From Streptomyces sp. NBC_00258 (lineage in GTDB: Bacteria > Actinomycetota > Actinomycetes > Streptomycetales > Streptomycetaceae): a DNA stretch of 64,000 bases. Position numbers and translations under genes: made by a program. The first letter of the stretch is position 1. The number at the start of each line of letters is the position of its first letter. The notes under the pieces are model-generated. The model ran no database searches. It was not told the DNA's origin and was given only the letters and a program-made list of their open reading frames with translations. Where the stretch lies: positions 434,001 through 498,000 of the forward strand of contig NZ_CP108081.1 of assembly GCF_036182465.1 (NCBI RefSeq), read 5' to 3'. Below, piece after piece: positions 41,871 through 50,340 of this stretch.

Positions 41871-42872
41871 ATGACCACGAAAGACATATCCATGAAGAAG
41901 CCATTCAAGCTCGCGGCGATCTCCGCGACCGCAGCCGTCATCGTCTCGGCACCGTACGCGTCCGCCGCGACCGGACACGCGGCCGCGCGGCCCGCCGTCA
42001 CCCACGTGAAGACCGTGGCCGCATTCGACTTCGCCACCGGCGACGTGCCCGAGAACATCACCGTCGCCCCGGACAACTCACTGACCGTCTCGATGGTGGG
42101 CACGCCCGCGGGTGAACGGCCGGCACTGGTGCGGATCGCACCGTCCGGGCACCGCACGGTGCTGGTCACCGGGCAGAAGGGCGACGGAATCACCGGCAAC
42201 ACCCGCGGCCACGACGGCACCGTCTACTACAACGTGTGGTCCTCCGACGCCTCCCGGAACGGGGTGTGGAAGCTGGCGCCCGGCGGCACTCCTCACCGCA
42301 TCGCGGCCCTGCCTGCGGGCGGAGTCCCCAACGGTCTGGCCATCGATCCGGCCGGGCGCACCTTGTACGTCGCCGACAGCCAGAAGGGCACCGTCTGGGC
42401 CGTACCGGTCGCCGGCGGTCCCGCGACCGCGTGGCTGGTCGACCCCGCCCTCGCGATCGAGGCGTCCGCGCCCGTGCCGTACGGCGCGAACGGACTCCGC
42501 TTCCACAACGGCGCCGTATGGGTCTCCAACCTCAGCAAGGGCACCCTGCTGCGGATCCCCGTCACCGCCACCGGAACTCCGGGCCGGATCCACACGGTCG
42601 CCGACGGCCTCACTGGCATCGATGACTTCAACTTCCTCAGCGAGCGCTCCAACGTCGTGTTCGCCGCGCTGAACACACAGAACAAGATCGCGGTCGTCTA
42701 CCCGAACGGCACCACCAGGACCGTGTTGACCGCCTCGGACGGCCTCGCCTCGCCCACCGCCACCGCGGTGCGCGGGAAGCGGCTGTACATCACCGACGGC
42801 GGACTCAACGAGCCCCATGACGCGCAAGTGCAGAGCGGGAAGATCGACCTCGGCGCGCTGCTCTCACACTGA
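41871..42872 (+). CDS. Secreted SMP-30/gluconolactonase-like beta-propeller protein
   Basis: ATG 41871 follows GGAAAGGACG; ATG 41892 is an alternative. The 333-residue product has a signal peptide (KKPFKLAAISATAAVIVSAP, cleavage after SAA) and propeller blades with VPENITVAPDNSLTVSMVGT, GGVPNGLAIDPAGRTLYVAD and GIDDFNFLSERSNVVFAALN. NGLAID...LYVADS and DDF are typical of SMP-30-like lactonases, which use a metal bound by Glu, Asn and Asp. It would hydrolyse a lactone, or bind a ligand, outside the cell. Confidence 0.82.
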   Translation: MTTKDISMKKPFKLAAISATAAVIVSAPYASAATGHAAARPAVTHVKTVAAFDFATGDVPENITVAPDNSLTVSMVGTPAGERPALVRIAPSGHRTVLVTGQKGDGITGNTRGHDGTVYYNVWSSDASRNGVWKLAPGGTPHRIAALPAGGVPNGLAIDPAGRTLYVADSQKGTVWAVPVAGGPATAWLVDPALAIEASAPVPYGANGLRFHNGAVWVSNLSKGTLLRIPVTATGTPGRIHTVADGLTGIDDFNFLSERSNVVFAALNTQNKIAVVYPNGTTRTVLTASDGLASPTATAVRGKRLYITDGGLNEPHDAQVQSGKIDLGALLSH

Positions 42873-42926
42873 GCGTCCGGCAGTTCCCAGTGGTGCAAAG
42901 GGCGTGGCCTGCAGGGATGCCACCTG

Positions 42927-43002
42927 GGGGTCCCTGCAGGTACCCCTCACAACCGAGACTCCCACGTCATCGCCATTGCCGGTTGCATGGTCAGTGCCCC
43001 AC
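42927..43002 (+). promoter_or_regulatory. Operator-like site 3, upstream of the FAD monooxygenase
   Basis: GGGGGTCCCTGCAGGTACCC followed by CTCACAACCGAGACTCCC matches the segment at 34929, and CGGTTGCATGGTCAGTGCCC is shared as well. Confidence 0.72.
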
Positions 43003-43147
43003 TTCCGCGAGGGACGGGACACAACTGGCTTGAGCCCGGTGATCACGCTGGACAGCACCGCCGCGATGTCCACCCCGAGCCTCGGCGCCTGCCACAGCGC
43101 GTCGGCCCAGACCAACACCGTGACGACTACGTGAGGAGAACAACAGA

Positions 43148-44296
43148 ATGACCACAGCTATGCGCGACGTGCCCCGTTTCGGGAACCGGGACGATCGCCA
43201 GGGCGCCGCCATCGTCGTCGGTGCATCTCTCGCTGGTCTGATGACCGCGTTGGCCCTGTCGCACGCCGGAGTCGACGTGACGATGCTGGAGCGATCGGGG
43301 GCCGCCCCTCGGGCTCGGAAGGGGGCTGCTCTCGGCGGGGTGAGTGAGGGCCTCCTCAGCAGAATCACGGGATCCCGTCACTCCCAGAGCGGTTCGGCGC
43401 CACTGAGTTCAGTGGCCCCCGGTGTGCAGAGCTGGATGGCGGTCCACGCTAGGCTCCGGACGGCCGTCGACGCCGACCCCTATATCGAGCTGCGCCCCCA
43501 CACGATCGTACGGAGCGTCGACCAGGACGCGGATTCCGCGTGGGTGATCACCTTGGACCAGCAGACGTTCCGAGGCGATGTCGTGATCGGGGCGGATGGC
43601 CACGGAAGCGTCGTGCGCGTCGGCGTCGCGCCCGACAAGCCCGACGCGACGTTCGCCGGCTACCTGATCTGGCTCGGCCTCACCAACGAGTCCTCGCTCA
43701 CCCCCTCACGCCGCCTGCCACGGGACGTCGACATCCTCAGCGGCGGAGAGGACTATCTGCTCGGCTACCCACTGCCCGGCCCCGACGGTTCCGTCGCCCC
43801 GGGCTCCCGCCAGGTCGGCTGGGCCTGGTACGACGCGAGCCACAATGATCTCCTACGCGAAACGGGCAGTGTTGTCGGCAACGTCGTGCGACGGTCGCTC
43901 ACCTCCACCGACATACCGGAGGCGACCTTCCGCGAGCTCGCGGACAAAGCCGAGGACCTGTGGCCCTCGCCCTGGCGCGAGGCCATCCGTGATTGCATCG
44001 AGCGGCGTGCCGTCATCGGCACCCCCATCGCCGAGTACGTCCCCGACAAACTCGTCAACGGGCGTCTTGCCCTCGTGGGAGATGCCGCGCATGTGCCGAC
44101 CCCGATGACCGGCTCGGGCTTCAGCGCATCGCTCCACGACGCCGAGGCCGTCGCCGAAGCCGTTGCTGTGGGCGTGCGTGGATCGACGGTGGAGCAGGCC
44201 CTCACAGGGTACGAAAGGAAGCGGCTCGGCAACGTCCGCGGCATGGTCCAGTCGGGCCAGCAGTTCAGCCGCTCCTTCACCGGTCGAGCCGCCTGA
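43148..44296 (+). CDS. FAD-dependent aromatic-type monooxygenase
   Basis: ATG 43148 follows GAGGAGAACAAC. The 382-residue protein has the GxGxxG-type FAD site IVVGASLAGLMTALALSHAG, a DG-like motif VVIGADGHGSVVR near residue 150, and GRLALVGDAAHVPTPMTGSG (GD motif) near residue 300. The first Gly motif reads GASLAG, slightly degenerate. It is a class A flavin hydroxylase of the PHBH/UbiH type. It has its own copy of the operator-promoter segment, so it forms a separate transcript in the same putative regulon. Confidence 0.87.
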   Translation: MTTAMRDVPRFGNRDDRQGAAIVVGASLAGLMTALALSHAGVDVTMLERSGAAPRARKGAALGGVSEGLLSRITGSRHSQSGSAPLSSVAPGVQSWMAVHARLRTAVDADPYIELRPHTIVRSVDQDADSAWVITLDQQTFRGDVVIGADGHGSVVRVGVAPDKPDATFAGYLIWLGLTNESSLTPSRRLPRDVDILSGGEDYLLGYPLPGPDGSVAPGSRQVGWAWYDASHNDLLRETGSVVGNVVRRSLTSTDIPEATFRELADKAEDLWPSPWREAIRDCIERRAVIGTPIAEYVPDKLVNGRLALVGDAAHVPTPMTGSGFSASLHDAEAVAEAVAVGVRGSTVEQALTGYERKRLGNVRGMVQSGQQFSRSFTGRAA

Positions 44297-44486
44297 CCTC
44301 ATCCCGGGCGCCGGCGTACCACTTGGAATCGAATCCACACCGTCACCAGCAGCCTCACCGGCGTCGACGACTCCGACGTGGAGCTGGCCCCCGCCCTACC
44401 AGCTGAGGGAACTCAAGGCCGATGGGTCGGGACTCTCCGCGAATGCCGGGTGTACGTACCGACGTGGACGGGTTGAAGCCAAGGTC

Positions 44487-44930
44487 TCAGCTGGTCGTCG
44501 GTGGCAAAGGGCCTGCTATGCCGAGCGTCGCCTGCGTCGGCAATCTGCGGACGGTGGCATGGCGGTCGGCGAGCTGCTGGCGCAAGCGGCTGTTTTCCAT
44601 CGTGACCTGGTGCAGGGCGCCGACCAGTGCTTCAACGTCGGCTTTGAGCTGGGCGATCTCTTCGGCGTCCGCCGCGCGCAACTCCCTCAGGCGCCGGACC
44701 TGCTGGCGTAGCCGTTTCTCGCTGTCGGGGGTCTGCCCGCGGGCGCGGACCTGGGCGTAGAAGTCGTTCTTCAGATCCAGGTGGCGTTGGGTCAGGGCAT
44801 TGCGGGGGACTTGGGCTTCGGCGGCCAGGGCGACGATGGTCAGGGCGCCGTTGGAGTGTTCGGGGACTCCGGTCAGGATGCGTTCCATAGCGGCGCGGAT
44901 GCGGTTACGTTCGTCGAGCGCGGGTGTCAC
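44487..44930 (-). CDS. DUF6262/TnpC-like coiled-coil protein
   Basis: GTG 44930 overlaps the stop of the upstream recombinase gene by 4 bp (GTGA). The 147-residue protein has a short helical head (RNRIRAAMERILTGVPEHSN, TIVALAAEAQVPRNALTQRH, HTH-like) and a long coiled coil (RLRQQVRRLRELRAADAEEI through HQVTMENSRLRQQLADRH). Tn554-type elements carry such a TnpC protein beside two recombinases; it likely binds DNA and aids orientation of recombination. Last gene of the module. Confidence 0.78.
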   Translation of the reverse strand: MTPALDERNRIRAAMERILTGVPEHSNGALTIVALAAEAQVPRNALTQRHLDLKNDFYAQVRARGQTPDSEKRLRQQVRRLRELRAADAEEIAQLKADVEALVGALHQVTMENSRLRQQLADRHATVRRLPTQATLGIAGPLPPTTS

Positions 44931-47023
44931 GAGGTCGCCTCCTGGGTGGTGCGGTCACGGTGATGCTGGGCGGCGATGTCGCGGTGGCGCTGTGCTCGGT
45001 GGCGCAGGCGTGCGGCCAGCGGTGGCGGGGTGAGGGGCGAGTCTGCTTGGTGTTCCAGCGTCGCGGCGTGTGCGATGAGGGCGCGGGCGTGTTGGTCGGT
45101 GCGGGCAACGTTGGCGCACAACGGTTCGCAGACGTCGAGTCGCGGTGCATCGGGGCGGGGACCGGTGCGATGGCACAGGGCCTTGTCTCTGTCGTAGACG
45201 CACAGGAGATAGGTGTGCGGGTTGTCGTGGACGGCCAGGGACGGATTGGCCAGGAGTTCACGGGCCTGCCGGGAAGTGTGCAGGACGCCAGCGAAGGCTG
45301 GTCCGTGCGCGGCGGAGCGGATGGCGCGGGCTGCGGCGGGCCCGGAGATCCCGGCGCCCGTGGCGAGGTCGTCGTGCAGGCGAGCGAGGGTGTCGGCGGT
45401 GGCGCGGGCGGTCTCGATGTCGAGGAGGTCGTGGATGCCGCCGCGGCTGCGGGAGGCGTATCCGGCTGACAGGGCGGTGCGCAGGTGCCCGTACTGGACG
45501 GCGAGGGCGACCAGGCCGCCGGGGCGGCGGGCGATGTGCCAGGCCAAAGTACGGCGCAGGCGACGCGGGGTGAGCGGACCGTGTGGGTCGGGCGGGACAC
45601 GATCGTGGGGCCGGCCAAGGCGGGTTGCCATGGTGTTGGTCCAGTCGACGTAGGCGGCGAGGCGCTCGCGCATCGCCTCTACGGTGAGCGCCTTCGGCCG
45701 GGAATGGTGCCGACGCTGGGTGTGGTGGGCGGCATCGAACAGCAGGCTGCCGGACGGGGCCATGCTCTCCAGCACCCGGACTGCGTCGGTGACTGGGGGG
45801 ATCGCGACCCAGGGCGTCTCGCGCCGCCGGCCTGAGGGATCGTGGGTGCCGTCCGTACCGGTGGTGGTCTTGAAAGTGCGGGCGTGCAGCAGGGCTGGAC
45901 CGTCGGCAGAAGGTGTGCAACAGCCATGGGGCAGGGACAGCGCCTCGGCCGGGCGCATTCCAGTGAGGTAGGCGATGACGACGAAGGCTGCCGTGGCCAG
46001 GTGACGGCGCAGGTCCGCGATGTCGTGGAAGTCGATTCCGTCGATCCACGGCTGGCGGTCGACTTGTGCGGTGATCTCCACGGGCAGCGGACTGGTGCCA
46101 GGGTGGTTGCGCAGGTAAGCAGGCCACGGCGCTTTCTGGCATGCGCGTTGGACCTGGTGCTCGGTGGCGTCGGTGAGCGCGCTGATGTAGGTGGTGGCCA
46201 GGGTTGGCGCGCCTGCGGTCCGGGTCCGGGTGGGCAGCGGCTGGCCGTCCGCGGCGAGGCGTGCCAGGTAAGACTCCACCCGGTCCCGGGATTCCGGCGT
46301 CGCGCTGGCGTGGGCAGCGCGGTCGAGCAATCGCTGGTGCGCCTCGGTCGCGGCGAGGATGTCAGCGGCGAAGTCCTCGACCAGTCGCAGGGACCACACC
46401 AGCAGCGGGCCGATCGTGGCCGGGGCGATCGGCTCCGTGGTGTTCTCTCCGCCAGGGCGGGCCGAAGGCACGTACTCGTCATCGTCACGGGCCCAGGGCG
46501 GTTCGCCGACCCCGGCCGGGCGGGGCGAGGTGGCGTCCAGGGCCCACAGCCTCGTGAACGCGGCCAGTTCGTTGTGTACCTGGGTGCGATCCAGTCCTCT
46601 TGGTCTGATCGCGTCGTCGAAGTAGGCGTCGAAGACCTCGGCCTGACAGGCCCGCAGCGTGGTAGTACCGCGCCGGGCGAGCCACTTGGCCAGGCGCAGC
46701 CAAGCCAAGTGAGTGTGATAGATGCCAGCGTAGCTGGGGCGTGAGCGCCAGGACGGGGCGCGGCCGACAAGGAACCCGTCGGGCAGGCGCCGGTTGATCA
46801 ACAGCCAGACCAGGAAGCGGAACTCCTCGCGCAGGACGTCTGGGTAGCTGTCCCAGACGATGCGGTGCGCTCGACCGGCAGGATTGTCATCCAGGGGCGT
46901 CAGCAGCCAGATGGGATCGCCGTAGCGTGGCAACGGGCCGCGCCAGGAGGCGGCCACTCGGTCCAGTTCGATCGCCCAGATCGGGGCGGTGGCTGCGGTT
47001 GGTGGCTGCGGTACGAAGGTCAC
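44927..47023 (-). CDS. Tyrosine-recombinase-like transposase, third of trio
   Basis: GTG 47023 overlaps the previous stop by 4 bp. The 698-residue protein has a large N-terminal region (YHTHLAWLRLAKWLARRGTT as a SAM-like core-binding part) and a catalytic-domain-like C-terminal half: IAYLTGMRPAEALSLPHGCC (first Arg), LTPRRLRRTLAWHIARRPGG, LAVQYGHLRTALSAGYASRS with GH and the Tyr. The HxxR is replaced by RRLRRT, as in Tn554-like TnpB proteins. After it a cysteine-containing tail (CVYDRDKALCHRTG, CEPLCANVART) may bind zinc. Confidence 0.82.
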   Translation of the reverse strand: MTFVPQPPTAATAPIWAIELDRVAASWRGPLPRYGDPIWLLTPLDDNPAGRAHRIVWDSYPDVLREEFRFLVWLLINRRLPDGFLVGRAPSWRSRPSYAGIYHTHLAWLRLAKWLARRGTTTLRACQAEVFDAYFDDAIRPRGLDRTQVHNELAAFTRLWALDATSPRPAGVGEPPWARDDDEYVPSARPGGENTTEPIAPATIGPLLVWSLRLVEDFAADILAATEAHQRLLDRAAHASATPESRDRVESYLARLAADGQPLPTRTRTAGAPTLATTYISALTDATEHQVQRACQKAPWPAYLRNHPGTSPLPVEITAQVDRQPWIDGIDFHDIADLRRHLATAAFVVIAYLTGMRPAEALSLPHGCCTPSADGPALLHARTFKTTTGTDGTHDPSGRRRETPWVAIPPVTDAVRVLESMAPSGSLLFDAAHHTQRRHHSRPKALTVEAMRERLAAYVDWTNTMATRLGRPHDRVPPDPHGPLTPRRLRRTLAWHIARRPGGLVALAVQYGHLRTALSAGYASRSRGGIHDLLDIETARATADTLARLHDDLATGAGISGPAAARAIRSAAHGPAFAGVLHTSRQARELLANPSLAVHDNPHTYLLCVYDRDKALCHRTGPRPDAPRLDVCEPLCANVARTDQHARALIAHAATLEHQADSPLTPPPLAARLRHRAQRHRDIAAQHHRDRTTQEATS

Positions 47024-48753
47024 TGGTCGAAGTGGCCTTTCATCAGTGAGTCGATGTCGTCGCGGTCGGCGTCGCTCACCCGGGCCAGGGCGTGCTGCCA
47101 GGGACCGGTGCCGATGCGGTTGCGCAGGTCTTCGAGCCGGGCGAGGGCCGGGCCCCAGTCGCGTTCCCAGCTTTCGAGCGGCAGCACGGCGCGCAGGTTG
47201 CTGATCGCGCGGTGCAGGTGGGCCAGCCGGGCATGATGGCCCGGGTGTACGCGGGCGTTTGGGCACGCGGTGCACATCATGAACGACGCCGCACAGCCGT
47301 CGGCCTCGGGCGTCAGCGGACTGTGCGTGAAGTCCGCGCAGTCGGCGATCACGGTCATCTGATCGCCCGGGTCGCCGGCATCGGTGAGCCTGGCCCGGAC
47401 GAGCGTGGCCCGGGCCGCTTCGACCGCGGCCGCAGCACCGGCAGCGATCACGGGCACTGCGGCCTGCCGGGCCTGTGGCTCGCGCAGCACATAGACCACG
47501 TCATGGGTGTCCTGGCTGTTTTGTCCCGGCTCCTGGCGGTGCAGGACATTGACGGTGCGGCGGATACGGCGCAGCGGCGATCCAGGCCAGCCCAGTGAAC
47601 GCCCCCACCGGTCCACCTGGTTGTCGGCAAGCCCGAGCCCGAATGGTCCCACCCTCAGCCCCTGCCATGTGGAGCGACGGCGGCTGTCGGTGGCCTCCCG
47701 CCAGATCAGCAATCGCCCCGCGTCGCCGCCTGCTGCCTCGACGCAGGTGCGGGCTGGACCGGTTGCCTGCAACGTCTGCGTGATCAGCCGGCCCGGGGAA
47801 TCGGCACCCCAGTCGGCCACATTACGGGTCTCGGTGCTCAACCGGTTTCCCCGACGGCGTTTCTCGAGCTCCAGCCGGTACACGGCTCCTGGGCCCCTCT
47901 CCGCGGCTGCGGAAACGATGCGCGGGACCCGGAGGTCCGACACGGTGGTGGCGTTCAACCCGAACTCCGCAACCAGAAGCACCGCCAGCGCGGCCGCCTC
48001 CCCCGGGCTGAGAAACAGCCGTTGCGCAGCCGCCACAACCCCGCCGCCGCCCAGCGCCTTGCCGTACCGGTACGGCACTCGGACGTACCCGTCCACCTCC
48101 CATGGCGGCAGGCGGCCGGTCTGGGCGAGAGCGTCCAGCACCTCTCCCACCAACCAGTCCGGCGATCCCTGCTGGCAGGCACCGGACCGCCATGCGGCGA
48201 GCAAGGCGGCGTTGTGCTCGATGCGCAGAACCGCCGCGCGGAAGGTGCGGCGTGCCGCCGCGCGTACCTGGTCGAACTCCTGGGGAGAAAGCGCCTCCTC
48301 CTTTGCGGGCAGCCGCATGACCCGCCGGGACAGCGCCTCCCGCGCTGACGTCGTCAACGCGGGGTCGCTACGCAGAAACGAAGCGAGCGCTGCCATCTCG
48401 TTGCGGCCTGTGGCCGTCTGCTGGCGAGCCATCCGGTAGGCGTTCCACACCCCCGCGCTCACCGCGTCCGCCCGTTCCTGCGCGGCCAGGAAGAAGGCAA
48501 AGCGCCTTAGGTTCAGCCACATCGACGTGCTGGACAGCACCGACTCCCAGCCGCCACCGGGCCGACAGCGCGCCGCGAACAACGTCGCCCACATCTGCTG
48601 CAGCCCTTCAGCGACCGGAAGCTCTGCAAAGTCGTAGACCCGAGAGCGACTCCGCCCGTCCTCGTGCCGCACCACCAGACCGTCCGCCCTCCGTACGACG
48701 GGCCGGTGATGCTCCTCCGAGGGCAGGGCCGCCTTGCGCCCGCGGCCGCTCAC
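47020..48753 (-). CDS. Recombinase-like transposase, second of trio
   Basis: GTG 48753 overlaps the preceding stop by 4 bp. The 577-residue protein has a core-binding region (SMWLNLRRFAFFLAAQERAD, AVSAGVWNAYRMARQQTATG) and a C-terminal region with LLVAEFGLNATTVSDLRVPR where the first Arg would sit, and RRIRRTVNVLHRQEPGQNSQ, HDVVYVLREPQAR near the end. A clean R-HxxR-Y set is not visible, so this member may be catalytically inactive and act in DNA binding. A cysteine cluster (CAASFMMCTACPNARVHPGH) suggests a zinc site. Similar architecture occurs in the middle protein of recombinase-in-trio elements. Confidence 0.72.
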   Translation of the reverse strand: MSGRGRKAALPSEEHHRPVVRRADGLVVRHEDGRSRSRVYDFAELPVAEGLQQMWATLFAARCRPGGGWESVLSSTSMWLNLRRFAFFLAAQERADAVSAGVWNAYRMARQQTATGRNEMAALASFLRSDPALTTSAREALSRRVMRLPAKEEALSPQEFDQVRAAARRTFRAAVLRIEHNAALLAAWRSGACQQGSPDWLVGEVLDALAQTGRLPPWEVDGYVRVPYRYGKALGGGGVVAAAQRLFLSPGEAAALAVLLVAEFGLNATTVSDLRVPRIVSAAAERGPGAVYRLELEKRRRGNRLSTETRNVADWGADSPGRLITQTLQATGPARTCVEAAGGDAGRLLIWREATDSRRRSTWQGLRVGPFGLGLADNQVDRWGRSLGWPGSPLRRIRRTVNVLHRQEPGQNSQDTHDVVYVLREPQARQAAVPVIAAGAAAAVEAARATLVRARLTDAGDPGDQMTVIADCADFTHSPLTPEADGCAASFMMCTACPNARVHPGHHARLAHLHRAISNLRAVLPLESWERDWGPALARLEDLRNRIGTGPWQHALARVSDADRDDIDSLMKGHFDQ

Positions 48754-50288
48754 GGCCGTACCAACTGCTCGTCCAGATCCACAATGCCCTCGCTCTCGCG
48801 GGCGATCCGTGCCAGCAGCCCTGTCACCCAGTCCGGCGAGGGTGCACCGAATCCAGGGTCGGCCGGGCTCGGGTCGGCCAGCAGCGCCCGCAACCGCAGA
48901 TCGGACACGGGCGCCAAGTAGATCTCCCGGGTCGTCTCCACCTGGGCGTGCCCCAGCAGGTCCTGCACCATCCGCCACACATCCCCGTACAGCAGCCGGA
49001 AATCCCGCCGCTCTTCAGCGCTCAGGCCCATTCGCCGGTCCACGACGTAGTGCAGGACGACCAACATGTGAAGCGCGAAGGAGTGCCGGCACATGTGCGG
49101 CGTGCACACCGGAGGCTCCGTCATACGGTCCTGGAGCACGTCTACACACCGTTGCGATGCGGCCCGAAAGACGTTCTCCCACGACGCTGGCCGCAACGGC
49201 AGCCCTGACTCGTTCAACCACAGCCACAACGGCTCCAGCCCCTCCTGGCCCTCCCGATACATCGTCATCCGCTCGGCCACGGACGCCGAGGCCAGTGGCG
49301 TCCGTCCCAACTGGTTGTCCTGATCGCGCCAGTGCAGCACCCGCTCCCGCAGCCCGGTCACCGCCGTCACCACCCTGCGCACCGGCAGGTGCTCGTAGCG
49401 GCCCAACGCCTGAGCCCGGCGCACCGCCGCCGCCCGGGACGATTCCGCGTAACCCTTGACAGCCGCCACGACGGGAGCCGCCACGTAAAAGGTCCGCGCC
49501 CGCTTGGACTTGGTCACTTCCCGCGCGAGGCGCCCAGGGTAGAACCCGCCGGCATCCAGCCGAAGCCGCGGCATCTCGATCGTCAGCAGGGAGCCTCCCT
49601 CAGTCAGGCGGACGCCCGAGGAGAACAGGAACTCTGCAAAGGCCGTGTTGCGCGACTCCAGCCGCCCCCTCCACCCGCTGGACGGGACACCGTACGCGTC
49701 GTGCCCCCGAAGGCCCACATCAACCCAGAGGCGGAACGCCCGTGGCGTCAGCCAGTGCACATTGCTTGTCCGCGCGTGAGCGATCCGCGCCTCGGCCACT
49801 TGGACCTGGCCACCGAAACGCCCTCGTACCGACCGTGTCACCACAGGGCTGCGGGCCACCGCGCCTGCTGACAAAGCCCAGCCGTACAGACGGGTCAACG
49901 CCGCAAGGCCGCGGTTCCACCGAGCTCCACCAATCCGTCCCGGATTGCGCGACGAGCGCGTTCGCCAGTCCTCGAAGTCCCAGAGATCATCAGCATCGGC
50001 ATCACACCAATTCTTGCCCCGCGCCCACAGGAAGTCGAAGAACACTCTGTAGTCGTCGGTGTAGTTCCGCTTCGTCTCCTGCGCCAAGCGGGAGAAGCCT
50101 GACCTGCACAAATATCGGCTCAGTACGGGATCAACCCCGTAGTCCGGCGACAACATGATCGGATCTCCTGGTCTGATCTCCACGCTCGCCGCTCCCGTGG
50201 CAAGGTCCTCCCGCCCGATCAGTCGACGCACACGTTCCGAGGAAGCCGTAACGCCTTCTCGCGCCCAAAACACCCGCCACCTGGCCAC
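48750..50288 (-). CDS. Tyrosine recombinase, first of trio, canonical active site
   Basis: GTG 50288, 6 bases after AAGGGA, starts 46 bp inside the right end of the element; the frame is open further but that lies outside the element. The 512-residue protein has a core-binding domain (LAQETKRNYTDDYRVFFDFL) and a complete catalytic set: SSGVRLTEGGSL (Arg I), TPHMCRHSFALHMLV (HxxRH), LLGHAQVETTREIYL (His and Tyr). It is probably the active recombinase. Being adjacent to the terminal repeat, its promoter must overlap or lie in the right end. Confidence 0.88.
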   Translation of the reverse strand: MARWRVFWAREGVTASSERVRRLIGREDLATGAASVEIRPGDPIMLSPDYGVDPVLSRYLCRSGFSRLAQETKRNYTDDYRVFFDFLWARGKNWCDADADDLWDFEDWRTRSSRNPGRIGGARWNRGLAALTRLYGWALSAGAVARSPVVTRSVRGRFGGQVQVAEARIAHARTSNVHWLTPRAFRLWVDVGLRGHDAYGVPSSGWRGRLESRNTAFAEFLFSSGVRLTEGGSLLTIEMPRLRLDAGGFYPGRLAREVTKSKRARTFYVAAPVVAAVKGYAESSRAAAVRRAQALGRYEHLPVRRVVTAVTGLRERVLHWRDQDNQLGRTPLASASVAERMTMYREGQEGLEPLWLWLNESGLPLRPASWENVFRAASQRCVDVLQDRMTEPPVCTPHMCRHSFALHMLVVLHYVVDRRMGLSAEERRDFRLLYGDVWRMVQDLLGHAQVETTREIYLAPVSDLRLRALLADPSPADPGFGAPSPDWVTGLLARIARESEGIVDLDEQLVRP

Positions 50289-50307
50289 ACCACGTCCCTT
50301 GAGATCG

Positions 50308-50334
50308 GCTTCAACACGCCGATTCAACAGGGAA
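50308..50334 (-). repeat. Right terminal inverted repeat
   Basis: Read inward from 50334 the sequence is TTCCCTGTTGAATCGGCGTG then TTGAAG. Blocks TTCCCTGT and GCGTGTTGA match the left end. A local palindrome ATCGGC-N8-GCCGAT may be the recombinase core site. Confidence 0.8.
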
Positions 50335-50340
50335 TTCGTC
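50335..50340. repeat. Right target-site duplication TTCGTC
   Basis: Second copy of the six bases at 33319-33324; it encodes the same Phe-Val pair of the ligase. Confidence 0.85.

Larger units (their letters stand above)
33325..50334. mobile_element. 17,010-bp transposon with three tyrosine recombinases and oxidoreductase cargo
   Basis: The element interrupts a DNA ligase gene and is flanked by TTCGTC. Its ends begin TTCCCTGT in inverted orientation and share GCGTGTTGA about 15 bases further in. The right 6 kb holds four overlapping leftward genes: three tyrosine-recombinase-like proteins and a DUF6262/TnpC-like protein. This resembles Tn554-family and recombinase-in-trio elements. The left 10 kb is cargo: a broken XRE relic, an MmyB-type regulator, and ten genes for oxidoreductases and an exporter. 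The boundaries are exact because the target gene can be rejoined codon for codon. Confidence 0.9.

Noticed and set aside
45842..46744. Plus-strand 300-codon frame opposite the third recombinase
   Set aside because: It is antisense to a gene with clear recombinase motifs; no start signal.
50155..50340. Upstream extension of the ligase C-terminal frame as a true N-terminus
   Set aside because: These codons lie within the transposon end and are antisense to the first recombinase gene; the ligase lysine motif is at 33 kb instead.
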